Source of the DNA: Oceanobacillus polygoni
Lineage (GTDB): Bacteria; Bacillota; Bacilli; Bacillales; Amphibacillaceae
Reading direction: 5' to 3'
Assembly: GCF_008304605.1 (NCBI RefSeq)
Contig: NZ_PIJY01000030.1
Location: 259,457-323,456 of the forward strand
Length of the DNA: 64,000 bases
In this document: piece by piece, positions 1-7,959 of the stretch
Numbering within the stretch: position 1 is the first letter of the stretch
Layout: each line of letters begins with the position of its first letter
Made by a program: the position numbers and the translations under genes
The notes under the pieces: generated by a model
The model's database searches: none
What the model saw: the letters and a program-made list of their open reading frames with translations, nothing else
Told to the model about the DNA's origin: nothing

Positions 1-483
1 AACATCGACCTGCTCCCCTGTGCTAAAATGCAAAGCCCTGGAAACAACAATCTTGTCGATATGTCCTGTTGCAATCTTCTTCAACCCCTGGTTAACACCA
101 TTCATATATTCCTCTGGTTCTGGTATAGGCTGCATTTCATATGGATACATGTCAGATAAAGATTCCTGCTGTTCTTCGTCTATATTTAAAGGCTCAGAAA
201 CATCCACTTTCTCAGGAATGATTATTTCCGAATCTTCCGAGTAATCAAAAGGTACTGCTCCCACAGCAACAGGATAAGGGTGTCCAGCCTGCTTCGCTTG
301 ATTGAGGGCAGCCTCTACACGTGATGGTAGGCTAAATAATTGATTTTCAGTTTCCTTTGGCTTCTCAATAACTGAATATATACCTTTCCCTACCATCGTT
401 TGATTTGGCGATGCTAGGAAGAAATCTCCTGCTACATACTCATCTAGCATCGATTTATGTTTTGCAACACTTGTTTTACTCAC
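1..483 (-). CDS. dhbC: Isochorismate synthase DhbC, N-terminal part (runs off the window)
   Basis: Converts chorismate to isochorismate, the first step of 2,3-dihydroxybenzoate (catechol siderophore) synthesis. The open frame has no stop for 161 codons and reaches the window edge, so only the N-terminal part is present. It starts with GTG at 483..481 behind a strong GGAGGAGGT ribosome-binding site about 21 bases after the dhbA stop. The protein begins VSKTSVAKHKSMLDEYVAG, and a stretch near the edge (GLKKIATGHIDKIVVSRAL) has the look of the chorismate-binding family lead-in, in which IxKVVLSR is typical. The order dhbA-dhbC on the same strand is that of the Bacillus dhb operon, and the Fur box upstream of dhbA should govern both. 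The catalytic C-terminal half lies outside the window, so family membership rests on the N-terminus plus gene order. Confidence 0.85.
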   Translation of the reverse strand, partial: MSKTSVAKHKSMLDEYVAGDFFLASPNQTMVGKGIYSVIEKPKETENQLFSLPSRVEAALNQAKQAGHPYPVAVGAVPFDYSEDSEIIIPEKVDVSEPLNIDEEQQESLSDMYPYEMQPIPEPEEYMNGVNQGLKKIATGHIDKIVVSRALHFSTGEQVDV

Positions 484-504
484 TTTCTGATTACCTCCTC
501 CATG

Positions 505-1290
505 TTATATGCCTAAAGTCGCTCCTCCATCGATAACCATATCGTGCATGGTTATATGGGATGCATGATCAGAAACTAAAAATAGTACCGTTTCAGCAAT
601 ATCCTTTGGTTTGCCTAGCTTACCCAGAGGAATTCCAACTCGGTATGCCTCAGATTGGCCTTCTATCGTTTTTTGGGCACCGTGTTCATCTTTCCAAAGT
701 TTTTTCAGCATACTTGTTTCCGTAGAACCGGGAGAAATAACATTACAGCGAATGTTATACTGTGCGAGCTCTAGCCCCATACATTTAGTAAACATCGTTG
801 CGGCCGCTTTAGAAGCTCCATATGCAGCCATTGCCATTCTTGGCATATGAGCCGCATTAGAGCTTACCGTAATGATGGCTCCACTTTTACGAGGGATCAT
901 GCGCCTAGAAACGGAACTCGATACATGAAACACGCCGGTAGCGTTGACAGCAAAGCTTGCATCCCAATCTTCTTTATCTAACACATCGATCTCTCCTAAT
1001 CGCAGCATACCAGCCGCATTTACTAGGATCTCGATAGATCCGATATCAGATTCAATCAAAGCAACCACTTCCTCAACAGCATCTAAATTGCTGATATCTA
1101 TTGAAAAATCTGTAGCCTGATAGCCTTTATTCTGCAATTCTTTTACGCACTTTTTCAGTACTTGACTATTTGTATCGATTGCCACAATTACTGCACCATT
1201 CTCAGCAAGCTTCTCGGAAATGATTTGTCCCATGCCTCCTGCCGCCCCAGTAACGACAGCAATTTTCCCTTTGATTTCACTCACGTTCAT
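505..1290 (-). CDS. dhbA: 2,3-dihydro-2,3-dihydroxybenzoate dehydrogenase DhbA
   Basis: NAD-dependent short-chain dehydrogenase that oxidises 2,3-dihydro-2,3-dihydroxybenzoate to 2,3-dihydroxybenzoate for a bacillibactin-like siderophore. The Rossmann glycine motif TGAAGGMG is near residue 14, an NAAG motif follows, and the catalytic Tyr-Lys pair is in YGASK. The length (261 residues) fits EntA/DhbA. An upstream in-frame TTG at 1308 would add six residues. ATG at 1290 is chosen because AAAGGAC sits 8 bases before it and MNVSEIKGK matches the usual beginning. It is the first gene of the operon in view, followed closely by dhbC. A Fur box lies about 45-65 bases upstream, so iron-replete repression is likely. 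The SDR family is certain; the specific role rests on sequence likeness together with dhbC. Confidence 0.9.
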   Translation of the reverse strand: MNVSEIKGKIAVVTGAAGGMGQIISEKLAENGAVIVAIDTNSQVLKKCVKELQNKGYQATDFSIDISNLDAVEEVVALIESDIGSIEILVNAAGMLRLGEIDVLDKEDWDASFAVNATGVFHVSSSVSRRMIPRKSGAIITVSSNAAHMPRMAMAAYGASKAAATMFTKCMGLELAQYNIRCNVISPGSTETSMLKKLWKDEHGAQKTIEGQSEAYRVGIPLGKLGKPKDIAETVLFLVSDHASHITMHDMVIDGGATLGI

Positions 1291-1335
1291 TGCACCAGTC
1301 CTTTCCAAGAATTGGTTATGGTATAAAAACTTAAT

Positions 1336-1356
1336 TGAGAATGATTTTCATTATCA
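1336..1356 (-). promoter_or_regulatory. Fur box in front of dhbAC
   Basis: On the minus strand the sequence reads TGATAATGAAAATCATTCTCA. It matches the 19-bp Fur consensus of alternating GATAAT/ATTATC hexamers with few differences. It lies about 46 bases upstream of the dhbA start, where it would overlap the promoter. Ferric uptake regulator repression of dhb operons is established in Bacillus; its action here is inferred. Confidence 0.8.
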
Positions 1357-1940
1357 ATCGTTGTAACCCATCATAGACGCTATACATAAGAAAATCAACT
1401 ATTTTTTTTAATTTTTTATCATTTGGTAATTTCGGACTACACCTGTATTTCTTAAGTAAAAATACATCGTTTTTGTTTGTTCATCGCCTTTTAAAAACGT
1501 AAAATAATGAACTTTTCCAACAAAATCCGACTTGTTAAAAGTTATACAAGAGGTTGTAAGATAATTAGATAAACTCAACTGAAAATGATTATCAGTATCA
1601 ACTAAGGGTATATGATATGCCTGCAAAATTTAAAAATCAAGTGTTTTTTCATCGTTTTCGTTATTTGCTCTTCTGTTCCTATTGCTAAAGTAATGCTTTA
1701 TTTTTTCGAATACTATAAAGGTCTTTTATTACCAGATAAGAAAAAATGATTACGTAGGTAAATACAAAATAAGCCTTAAGGCATGAATGACATTTTTTTT
1801 AGTAATTTAGGGCTTATTTTCGAAGACTGCCTGAAATTTGCGTAGAATACATATTTTGTTGTTAACTTTTTTCGTTATCAATATTAGGAGCGAAGAATTT
1901 GTTCCATGAAGATAAATGAAAAAGGGTATTTATTCACTTC
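1357..1940. other. Long spacer with no convincing intact gene
   Basis: This A+T-rich spacer holds a second Fur-like box (1580-1598, listed separately). It also holds a large inverted repeat: AAATAAGCC near 1767 pairs with GGGCTTATTT near 1808 around a roughly 30-base loop. A 72-codon minus-strand frame at 1408-1626 spans the second Fur box, has no good ribosome-binding site and resembles nothing I know, so it is not called. The right end merges into the decayed coding stretch at 1941-2132. Confidence 0.5.
1580..1598. promoter_or_regulatory. Second Fur-like box
   Basis: TGAAAATGATTATCAGTAT matches the Fur 19-mer closely (GAAAATGATTATC core). It lies about 240 bases upstream of the dhb box, with no obvious intact gene adjacent. 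It may be an auxiliary dhb operator or the remains of the promoter of a lost iron gene. Sequence match only. Confidence 0.55.
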
Positions 1941-2132
1941 GAGGAAGATACCGTTAATAACATCGTACTAGGCATAACAGCATGGAGTGAAATTTCTTTC
2001 CCGGAAGCAGTTCTTGATTTCAGATTTCCAAGAATTTTTATTGCCGGAACTGTTGACCAAGGTTTGGGCATTGCGGGAACCACGTAATGGTTTAGTCAAC
2101 TCGGAGATTACTTGCAAAACCTGGAATATTAA
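1941..2132 (+). pseudogene. Decayed C-terminal gene fragment
   Basis: One frame stays protein-like for about 60 codons, with residues such as VLGITAWSEISFPEAVLDF and PRIFIAGTVDQGLGIAGTT. It is then broken by a TAA, followed in the same frame by WFSQLGDYLQNLEY and a final stop. Upstream, the natural continuation MKINEKGYLFTS lies in another frame, so at least one frameshift is also present. No start codon or ribosome-binding site serves it. I cannot name the parent family. It looks like the tail of a gene that once preceded ytoQ. Confidence 0.4.
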
Positions 2133-2213
2133 ATTATGAACATCGATTTCTTTGCAATCAATCTAAAATTCGTTACTATTAATAATAGAATCAATCTATT
2201 GGAGGGAATACAA

Positions 2214-2654
2214 ATGGAACTAACTGTATATTTAGCAGGACAAATTCATACAGACTGGCGTGATGAAGTACAGCAAAAAGCGAAGGAAAAAAACCTTCCA
2301 TTAAAATTTGTTGCACCACAAACAAATCATGACCGTTCGGATGATATTGGAGAAGATATTCTAGGCGAGCAACCTGGAAAGGTGTATAAAGACGATGCCG
2401 CCTCTAGTGTAAATAATTTCCGTACACAAGTATTAATGCAGAAATCGGATGTTGTCATTGCCTTATTTGGTGAGCAATATAAGCAATGGAACACTGCAAT
2501 GGACGCAAGTGCTGCCATTGCAATGAATAAACCAACGATTATTATTCGGCCAGAATCTTTAATTCACCCGTTGAAAGAGCTTTCCAATAAAGCGAATGTT
2601 ACTGTAGAAACGGTTGATCAAGCTTTAGAAGTATTAGCATATATTTATGAATAA
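2214..2654 (+). CDS. ytoQ: YtoQ family protein
   Basis: Cytosolic protein of 146 residues belonging to the conserved YtoQ family of Bacillus and many proteobacteria; its biochemical role is not established. Seen in the sequence: the opening MELTVYLAGQIHTDWRD, the core VAPQTNHDRSDDIGEDILG, and the C-terminal region with RPESLIHPLKELSNKA. The fold is probably nucleoside-2-deoxyribosyltransferase-like, which is inference from the LAGxI opening and the RPE segment. A longer frame begins at 2136, but ATG 2214 is chosen because GGAGGGAATACAA precedes it directly and the family starts there. It stands alone and converges on the next gene, with a shared terminator between them. Confidence 0.85.
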   Translation: MELTVYLAGQIHTDWRDEVQQKAKEKNLPLKFVAPQTNHDRSDDIGEDILGEQPGKVYKDDAASSVNNFRTQVLMQKSDVVIALFGEQYKQWNTAMDASAAIAMNKPTIIIRPESLIHPLKELSNKANVTVETVDQALEVLAYIYE

Positions 2655-2660
2655 GAACGA

Positions 2661-2707
2661 AAAAACCGAAAGCAAGGGGGGCTCCTTACTTTCGGTTATT
2701 TTTTTCA
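2661..2707. terminator. Bidirectional terminator shared by ytoQ and the DUF84 gene
   Basis: The stem AACCGAAAGCAAGG pairs with CCTTACTTTCGGTT around a short G-rich loop, followed by TATTTTTTT on the plus strand and a T-run on the minus strand. It overlaps the last codons and stop of the gene on the minus strand. Confidence 0.85.
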
Positions 2708-3204
2708 CTCCAGTATTCCCATTGACCGCGTAGTAGCTTCACAACATGCGCGAACATTTCTTGTCGCGACACCACATCATTCGTGAAAATTCCAATCGCC
2801 CCTTCTTTGGTCCGCACTGCTTGCTTTTCTGCATAGCGATCCATTAGATCGCCTAGCTCTGCACCATCACGCAATCTGGCTTCTAGTTCTTCTGGCAAAG
2901 CAACTCTAGCACCACTAGCCGTAAATTTCTGACCCTCCGGTGTAACAAGTGCGCCCCAATTACATAAATATAATTGCTCAGCGACATACATGACACCGCC
3001 CTCTAGTCCGATGCCAATTGCTCGGTCTTCAGCTTCGGCACATTGCGTTGCTCTATTTACAGCCCCAAGCATTGTTTCTTCGTCTGAAAATGGCTGTGCG
3101 GATACACGAGAACTTGCATTGAAAGCAGTTACCGAAGCATCTGGAAAAACTTCGGTAACTGCGTTAATTTTCGTTGGATTTTTTGAACCAATTTTAATAT
3201 TCAT
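2686..3204 (-). CDS. yjjX: Inosine/xanthosine triphosphatase, YjjX/DUF84 family
   Basis: House-cleaning NTPase predicted to remove deaminated purine nucleotides (ITP, XTP). The N-terminus MNIKIGSKNPTKINAV is the family signature for nucleotide binding. Further family features are FSDEETMLGAVNRA, an acidic IGLEGGVM segment that would bind metal, and the C-terminal region TKEGAIGIFT. At about 172 residues it has the usual length. Two ATGs lie six bases apart; the second (3204) is preferred because GAGGTG lies 8 bases before it, whereas it is only about 2 bases from the first. It sits about 45 bases downstream of ytoP on the same strand and may be cotranscribed with it. Enzymatic activity is inferred from the family. 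Confidence 0.85.
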   Translation of the reverse strand: MNIKIGSKNPTKINAVTEVFPDASVTAFNASSRVSAQPFSDEETMLGAVNRATQCAEAEDRAIGIGLEGGVMYVAEQLYLCNWGALVTPEGQKFTASGARVALPEELEARLRDGAELGDLMDRYAEKQAVRTKEGAIGIFTNDVVSRQEMFAHVVKLLRGQWEYWSEKNNRK

Positions 3205-3249
3205 CTTCATTCACCTCATGCTTGTATGTGCAACAATCACGAAACTCCT

Positions 3250-4314
3250 TTACGCCTTTCTTATTTCGTCAAGCATGTTTTGATCTGTCGTTTTAACTAG
3301 CTTCACTAACAATTCTTTCGCTGCTGCATAATCATCTACATGAATGATGGATGCAGACGTATGGATGTAGCGAGAACAGATTCCGATAACTGCTGACGGC
3401 ACACCATCACCGGATAGATGTACACGCCCAGCATCTGTTCCACCTTGTGAGATGAAATATTGGTATGGGATATTATTCGATTCTGCAGTATCAAGCACAA
3501 ATTCACGAATACCGCGATGTGTAATCATCGTCCGGTCAAAAATACGAAGCAATGCGCCTTTGCCTAATTGGCCGAACGCTTTCTTATCGCCTGATGCATC
3601 ATTTGCTGGTGAAGCATCGAGTGCATAATAGATATCTGGTCCGATCATATTCGCTGCTACTTGTGCGCCGCGTAACCCAACCTCTTCTTGTACGGTTGCA
3701 CCAGAATACAATTGGTTTGGCAATGTATCATGTTGTAATTCTTTCATTAATTCGATGGCAAGTCCACAGCCGTAACGGTTGTCCCAAGCTTTAGCAAGAA
3801 TTTTTTTATTGTTTGCCATCGGCTCAAATGGTGTGATTGGAACGATGGAATCTCCTGGACGTACGCCGATTTTCTCTACATCCTTTCGGTCATCCGCACC
3901 GATATCAATGAGCATATTTTTAATTTCCATCGGCTTCTTACGTTGTGCCTCTGTTAAAAGATGTGGCGGGATTGAACCAATCACACCAATAACAGGACCA
4001 TTTTCCGTCATTACTTGGACACGCTGTGCAAGCATTACTTGATTCCACCAGCCCCCAAGTGGTTGAAAGCGAAGCATACCATTGTCTGTTATTTGCGTCA
4101 CCATAAAGCCGACTTCATCCATATGGCCTGCCACCATAACGCGCGGTCCTTCTCCATGCTTTACACCAAAAACGCCACCAAGGTTATCCTGGATAATTTC
4201 ATCTGCATACTTTTCTAATTCTTTTTTCATAAAAGAACGGACAAGATGCTCATTCCCCGGCGCACCTTGCAGCTCTGTCAGATTTTTAAATAGCTCAAGT
4301 GTTTCCTGTTTCAT
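3250..4314 (-). CDS. ytoP: M42 family aminopeptidase YtoP
   Basis: Cytosolic dinuclear-metal aminopeptidase of the M42 (glutamyl aminopeptidase/TET) family. All expected metal and catalytic positions can be read in order: the His-Asp of [11 protein letters not shown], the Asp of [10 protein letters not shown], the Glu-Glu of [12 protein letters not shown], the Asp of ALDASPAND, and the His of [12 protein letters not shown] near the C-terminus. The length (354 residues) is standard. A TTG at 4329 would add five residues, but ATG 4314 lies correctly behind GGAGGGAAATAAG. The neighbourhood (ytoP divergent from ytzB) is conserved in Bacillus. Substrate preference cannot be told from sequence. Confidence 0.9.
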   Translation of the reverse strand: MKQETLELFKNLTELQGAPGNEHLVRSFMKKELEKYADEIIQDNLGGVFGVKHGEGPRVMVAGHMDEVGFMVTQITDNGMLRFQPLGGWWNQVMLAQRVQVMTENGPVIGVIGSIPPHLLTEAQRKKPMEIKNMLIDIGADDRKDVEKIGVRPGDSIVPITPFEPMANNKKILAKAWDNRYGCGLAIELMKELQHDTLPNQLYSGATVQEEVGLRGAQVAANMIGPDIYYALDASPANDASGDKKAFGQLGKGALLRIFDRTMITHRGIREFVLDTAESNNIPYQYFISQGGTDAGRVHLSGDGVPSAVIGICSRYIHTSASIIHVDDYAAAKELLVKLVKTTDQNMLDEIRKA

Positions 4315-4508
4315 CTTATTTCCCTCCAAATAGGTATAAACGATTTAGAACATCCAATTTTAGTATAACTGAAACCGTCGAAAACTTTCCACTTATCACG
4401 CACTATCGTTTTCATTTTATGCGATAATCCTGTATACTTGCACGTAATAGAGGTGTTCAAAACGCACTTCATATACAGTCTACTAATCTTTTTCAAGAGG
4501 TGAACGTA

Positions 4509-4823
4509 TTGAGCAGAAGAAAAGTGATTCTTGCCGCTGCACTCGGTTTTGCAATCGGATACTTGGCAAGGGAACAAGTCAACCACTATCAAAAAGTAAC
4601 TCCAGAAAAAGCTTTAAATCATGCAAAAGAAATGTTTAAACGTAAAGGACCAATTAGTGGATCCTGGATTTATATGAAACCGGAGGAAGTCGAACGAAAC
4701 GGCCTGCTTTATAATGCCTATCGCGGCGGCATCACCCGCAATATCGATGGTGAAAATAAGCAATATGAATTTTATGTAGATGTAGAAACTGGTGGGATTA
4801 TCGACACAAAACAAACTGTATAA
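4509..4823 (+). CDS. ytzB: YtzB-like predicted small membrane-anchored or secreted protein
   Basis: Small protein of 104 residues with an N-terminal hydrophobic segment (VILAAALGFAIGYLA) that could act as signal or anchor. A PepSY-like C-terminal half follows: KVTPEKALNHAKEMFK, then YEFYVDVETGGIID. The function is unknown; PepSY domains are thought to modulate proteases or the cell envelope. TTG at 4509 is preferred over GTG at 4500 because AAGAGGTG lies about 6 bases before the TTG and contains the GTG itself. It is divergent from ytoP, as in Bacillus subtilis. A terminator follows immediately. Confidence 0.75.
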   Translation: MSRRKVILAAALGFAIGYLAREQVNHYQKVTPEKALNHAKEMFKRKGPISGSWIYMKPEEVERNGLLYNAYRGGITRNIDGENKQYEFYVDVETGGIIDTKQTV

Positions 4824-4831
4824 GAAGGCAA

Positions 4832-4877
4832 CAAAAGCTACTTTAGAAGGTAACTACTTTTAAGGTAGCTTTTATTG
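4832..4877 (+). terminator. Rho-independent terminator after ytzB
   Basis: AAAAGCTACTTT pairs with AAGGTAGCTTTT, followed by a short T-rich stretch. Confidence 0.75.
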
Positions 4878-5040
4878 TCTTCCAGTTATCTTTACCGCAC
4901 GTAGCCATAGCATCAACTCCCCTACCTTAACTAGCCCCCGTGTAACGATAATTCATTCGCTAGCAAACGCTCTCATTAATTCCGCACTAAGTTTTTGTAA
5001 AATTGCAGGCAATTACCTATACAAACAGGTGAACTTATCG

Positions 5041-5046
5041 TATAAT
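5041..5046 (+). promoter_or_regulatory. -10 element for the small BA3454-like gene
   Basis: A perfect TATAAT lies 70 bases upstream of the small ORF at 5116. No convincing -35 is seen at 17 bp, so another sigma factor or an extended -10 is possible. Confidence 0.4.
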
Positions 5047-5115
5047 AAAATGTAATTAATAAAATATTTAGTTAATTCGACATTAAATTCACTTTTTTGA
5101 CAGGAGGACACATGA

Positions 5116-5250
5116 ATGATTCAAATTAATCTTACCGTCGACTATGACGGAAAACTCTACAACACGAATGTAATTACAACACATGATACAAGTGATGAAG
5201 AAGTATTGCAGATAGCTATTTCACAAATTGAACAGCAATGGAAAGAATGA
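5116..5250 (+). CDS. Small conserved protein, probably BA3454-family stress protein
   Basis: A 44-codon gene with an excellent ribosome-binding site (CAGGAGGACACATGA before ATG 5116). The product begins MIQINLTVDYDGKLYNTNV and ends IEQQWKE. It alternates polar and hydrophobic residues in a beta-then-helix pattern. From memory it resembles the BA3454 family of short Bacillus stress proteins, but this is only a resemblance. A weak hairpin terminator follows within 10 bases and a TATAAT lies upstream, which together support a genuine monocistronic gene. Function unknown. Confidence 0.6.
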   Translation: MIQINLTVDYDGKLYNTNVITTHDTSDEEVLQIAISQIEQQWKE

Positions 5251-5257
5251 TTTAATA

Positions 5258-5290
5258 AGTAGGCATCCGTTAACGATACCTGCTTTTTTA
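5258..5290 (+). terminator. Weak terminator after the 44-residue gene
   Basis: AGTAGGCATC pairs imperfectly (one G-T, one mismatch) with GATACCTGCT, followed by TTTTTT. Confidence 0.5.
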
Positions 5291-5478
5291 ATTTCCTCAA
5301 AACCTGCTATTGTATAATTATTTCAAGATCCTCCCTCCAACTCCGATCTTCACTTAATAAAAATCCTATTAAAAATTCAAATAAAATATGGCAAAAATTA
5401 AATCTATTTGCTATGATAATTCTTATATATTTTAAATGATAATATAGGAGGTTCGTTCAAAATTTATTATGTAGTCCC

Positions 5479-5504
5479 TTTAATGTGAATTTTTTCACAT
5501 TAAA
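5479..5504. promoter_or_regulatory. Perfect 11-bp inverted repeat: Fnr/Rex-like operator upstream of yhjCB
   Basis: The centre reads TGTGAATTTTTTCACA, an exact TGTGA-N6-TCACA, the Bacillus Fnr target. It also fits the Rex core TGTGAA-N4-TTCACA. The palindrome extends to 11 bp per arm. It lies about 110-135 bases upstream of yhjC. The rest of the 5251-5613 spacer shows no gene. Confidence 0.6.
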
Positions 5505-5613
5505 TCGTATTCACGCTTTATTTAGACAACGACAAATTGTAAACGATTTATGGATGACCTTCTCTTTTAGTGGCAAAATAGGTTATTGATTACATATGTT
5601 ATGGAGGTATTTG

Positions 5614-5799
5614 ATGAAAACGAATGAGTTAACATGGGCATTGCTTATCTTGTTTATTGTCTTACTAGCATTTATCCTACCTTACACCTTACTTACGAAT
5701 GTTACAAAATGGTACGGAAGCTTCTTATTATGGATTGTTTTAGCACTTATAACAATTATCATGAATTATTTCTTGACAAAGAATTGGGGTAAAAAATAA
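5614..5799 (+). CDS. yhjC: Small membrane subunit YhjC paired with the SSS symporter
   Basis: A 61-residue protein made of two hydrophobic helices (LLILFIVLLAFILPY and FLLWIVLALITIIMNYF) with a basic tail. ATG 5614 follows ATGGAGGTATTTG. The longer frame from 5596 would put the Shine-Dalgarno inside the gene and is rejected. The stop overlaps the next start by one base (TAATG), implying translational coupling. Bacillus subtilis has the same small-membrane-protein plus SSS pair (yhjC-yhjB), and other SSS transporters such as PanF have similar small partners (YhdT). A role as accessory subunit is inferred. Confidence 0.75.
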   Translation: MKTNELTWALLILFIVLLAFILPYTLLTNVTKWYGSFLLWIVLALITIIMNYFLTKNWGKK

Positions 5800-7268
5800 T
5801 GACAACTTCTCTTGTTTGGTGGGCCATTTCGATTTACGTTTTGATTGCCCTCGTTATTGCATTTTTATCAAGAACCGGTAAACAGCATAATATGGAAAGC
5901 TATTTTCTCGGTGACCGAAAAATGGGTGGATTTGTCTCAGCACTTAGCTACAGTGCCACCACATACAGTGCATTCATGCTCGTTGGTTTAGCTGGGCTAA
6001 CCTATAATGGTGGTGTTGGCGCTCTCGGATTTGAATTAATTTATTTGATGGGAGTTTCTCTGGTTGCCTTCTTTGGCCCCCGTTTTTGGGTTGTTGGGAA
6101 AAAGTATGGGTATGTGACTCCATCTGAAATGCTTGGAGATCGCTATAAAAGTAAATATGTTGCAATTGTTGTTGCGATTACAAACTGTTTGTTTCTCATC
6201 CCATATAGTGCTGTTCAGCTTTCTGGTGTCGGTTACTTATTGCAAGGTGTTACGAATGATGCTATTCCTTATACGACAGGTGTCCTTATTGCTACACTAC
6301 TTGCGATTGTTTTTACATACATTGCCGGTATTCGTTCTGTGGCATGGACAGACTCTCTTCAAGCATTGTTTATGATTGTTAGCTCTACAGTAGTTGTACT
6401 TATTCTTGTGAACGGATTAGGTGGGTTTACTACATTCTTTAAAACGATTGAAACGACGCAGCCTGAATTATTAACGGTTCCAGGTAACGGATTTTTTAGT
6501 TTTCTTACATTCTTAGGATTAACGATTCCTTGGTTCTTCTTTAGCCTTTCCAATCCACAAGTAAGTCAACGGTTGTACATGCCAGCATCATTAAAAAGTT
6601 TAAAAAATATGTTGATGGGCTTTCTTGTATTTGGTTTTATTTATACGCTTGTAGCTATTATCTGGGGCTACTCTGCTGCAATCATGTTTCCTAACTTAGA
6701 AAACGCTGATCTTGCAACACCATTGGTGCTTTCTTCAGACTTAGTACCTCCTGTTCTTGGTGTTATCGTCATGGTTGGGATCATGGCAGCAGCAATCTCA
6801 ACAATCGATTCGATTTTATTAACGTTATCATCCCTTTTTGCTAAGGATGTTTATGGAAATATCAAAAAGAATACGAGTGACAGGTTACAGCTTCGAGTTG
6901 GTAAAATTGTTATTCCAATCATCGCTCTCCTTGCCTATCTCTTTGCTGAAATGCAACTGAATTTAATTGCAGTACTTTCCGTAGCTTCCTCTGCTGGATT
7001 AATTGTAGTTGTGCCAGCAATCATTGGAACCTTTTTTTGGAAAAGAGGAACTGCAGCAGGTGTTCTTTCCAGTGTTTTAATTGCTGGGATTATCGTTATT
7101 CTTCTCGAGTTTTTCCAAGTGAAACCACTCGGACTTGCCTCAGGACTTTGGGGAATTGGAATTTCAACGATTCTTTTTATTGGAGTTAGTTTACTAACAA
7201 AAGCTCCCGAAGCAAAAGCAAATGAATTTCTTTCCTATATTCGCCAGGCATTAAAAAAAGAAAGCTAG
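5799..7268 (+). CDS. yhjB: Sodium:solute symporter (SSS family) YhjB-like
   Basis: Integral membrane symporter of 489 residues with about 13 transmembrane helices. SSS features can be seen: the N-terminal MESYFLGDRKMGGF segment (the family's YFLGGR motif), ALSYSATTYSAFMLVGLAG in the second helix, the RSVAWTDSLQALFM segment, and AAAISTIDSILLTLSSL late in the protein, where sodium-coordinating serines and threonines lie. The substrate is unknown; a carboxylate or amino-acid-like metabolite is usual. It is translationally coupled to yhjC and followed by a terminator. A Fnr/Rex-like palindrome upstream suggests redox control. Confidence 0.85.
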   Translation: MTTSLVWWAISIYVLIALVIAFLSRTGKQHNMESYFLGDRKMGGFVSALSYSATTYSAFMLVGLAGLTYNGGVGALGFELIYLMGVSLVAFFGPRFWVVGKKYGYVTPSEMLGDRYKSKYVAIVVAITNCLFLIPYSAVQLSGVGYLLQGVTNDAIPYTTGVLIATLLAIVFTYIAGIRSVAWTDSLQALFMIVSSTVVVLILVNGLGGFTTFFKTIETTQPELLTVPGNGFFSFLTFLGLTIPWFFFSLSNPQVSQRLYMPASLKSLKNMLMGFLVFGFIYTLVAIIWGYSAAIMFPNLENADLATPLVLSSDLVPPVLGVIVMVGIMAAAISTIDSILLTLSSLFAKDVYGNIKKNTSDRLQLRVGKIVIPIIALLAYLFAEMQLNLIAVLSVASSAGLIVVVPAIIGTFFWKRGTAAGVLSSVLIAGIIVILLEFFQVKPLGLASGLWGIGISTILFIGVSLLTKAPEAKANEFLSYIRQALKKES

Positions 7269-7273
7269 GCAGG

Positions 7274-7307
7274 TGGATCTCTTCAATTTTGAAGGGATCT
7301 TTTTTTA
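7274..7307 (+). terminator. Terminator after yhjB
   Basis: GATCTCTTCAA pairs with TTGAAGGGATC around a two-base gap, then seven T residues. Confidence 0.8.
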
Positions 7308-7410
7308 GGCTAACATATTTCAACGAACAGTTCAGTTTCCAATGAATGACATCTTTTAAAATGGGATAACCTATGACAAGTATGTTCATTATAGAGAGGA
7401 AGCGGATTCT

Positions 7411-7866
7411 ATGAAATATATTGGCCCATTGGTCATCAAATTTATTTTAACAACGATCATTGTAAGCATTGTGCTTGGACTCTTTTTCAATGTGTCTTTT
7501 GCAGGAGTTATAACGACAAGTGTGCTTCTTACTGGGCTTGCTTTTCTTGGTGATGTGTTTGCTATACCATTAATTGAAAAAAGCACGGCATTAATCGGTG
7601 ATTTTATCCTTGCATGGGTAGTTGTCCTTTTTATAGGGAGTATGCTCTTTAACCCATCCGTTCAAATTGGTTCAGCAGCATTTTTAACAGCAGCCGCTGT
7701 TATCGTTGGAGAAGTTTTTTTTCACCGCTATATGAGACGAGAAGTGTTAAGTAATGTAAGAAATACGGAGAACAAGGTTGTTTACCTTCCAAAACGATAC
7801 TTTCAAACAGAGTTTAGTTCCGAGCTGGATAAACCAGATGATCCAACAAACCAAGATAAAAAATAG
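7411..7866 (+). CDS. yndM: YndM-like DUF2512 membrane protein
   Basis: A 151-residue protein with four or five transmembrane helices in the first 110 residues. A soluble, polar C-terminal tail of about 40 residues follows, ending DDPTNQDKK. The opening VIKFILTTIIVSIVLGLFF and the LTGLAFLGDVFAIP segment match the DUF2512/YndM family of Bacillus. The function is unknown. ATG 7411 has GAGAGGAAGCGG upstream. It is followed by the Asn-repeat gene with about 90 bases between, and no terminator is seen in the gap. Confidence 0.75.
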   Translation: MKYIGPLVIKFILTTIIVSIVLGLFFNVSFAGVITTSVLLTGLAFLGDVFAIPLIEKSTALIGDFILAWVVVLFIGSMLFNPSVQIGSAAFLTAAAVIVGEVFFHRYMRREVLSNVRNTENKVVYLPKRYFQTEFSSELDKPDDPTNQDKK

Positions 7867-7959
7867 TATTTTTTATAAAATGGCACACAATATGATTTGT
7901 AAAAGCCGCTCTTTGATTCAAAGAATTGTTTTTGCAAAACAAATTTTAGGAGGACAATC

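Noticed and set aside
1408-1626. 72-codon minus-strand frame beside the dhb operon
   Set aside because: It spans the second Fur box, lacks a ribosome-binding site and has no recognisable protein pattern.
5521-5545. TGTAAACGATTTAT upstream of yhjC as a cre site
   Set aside because: Two consensus positions disagree, including the conserved C near the right end; not strong enough beside the perfect Fnr/Rex dyad.
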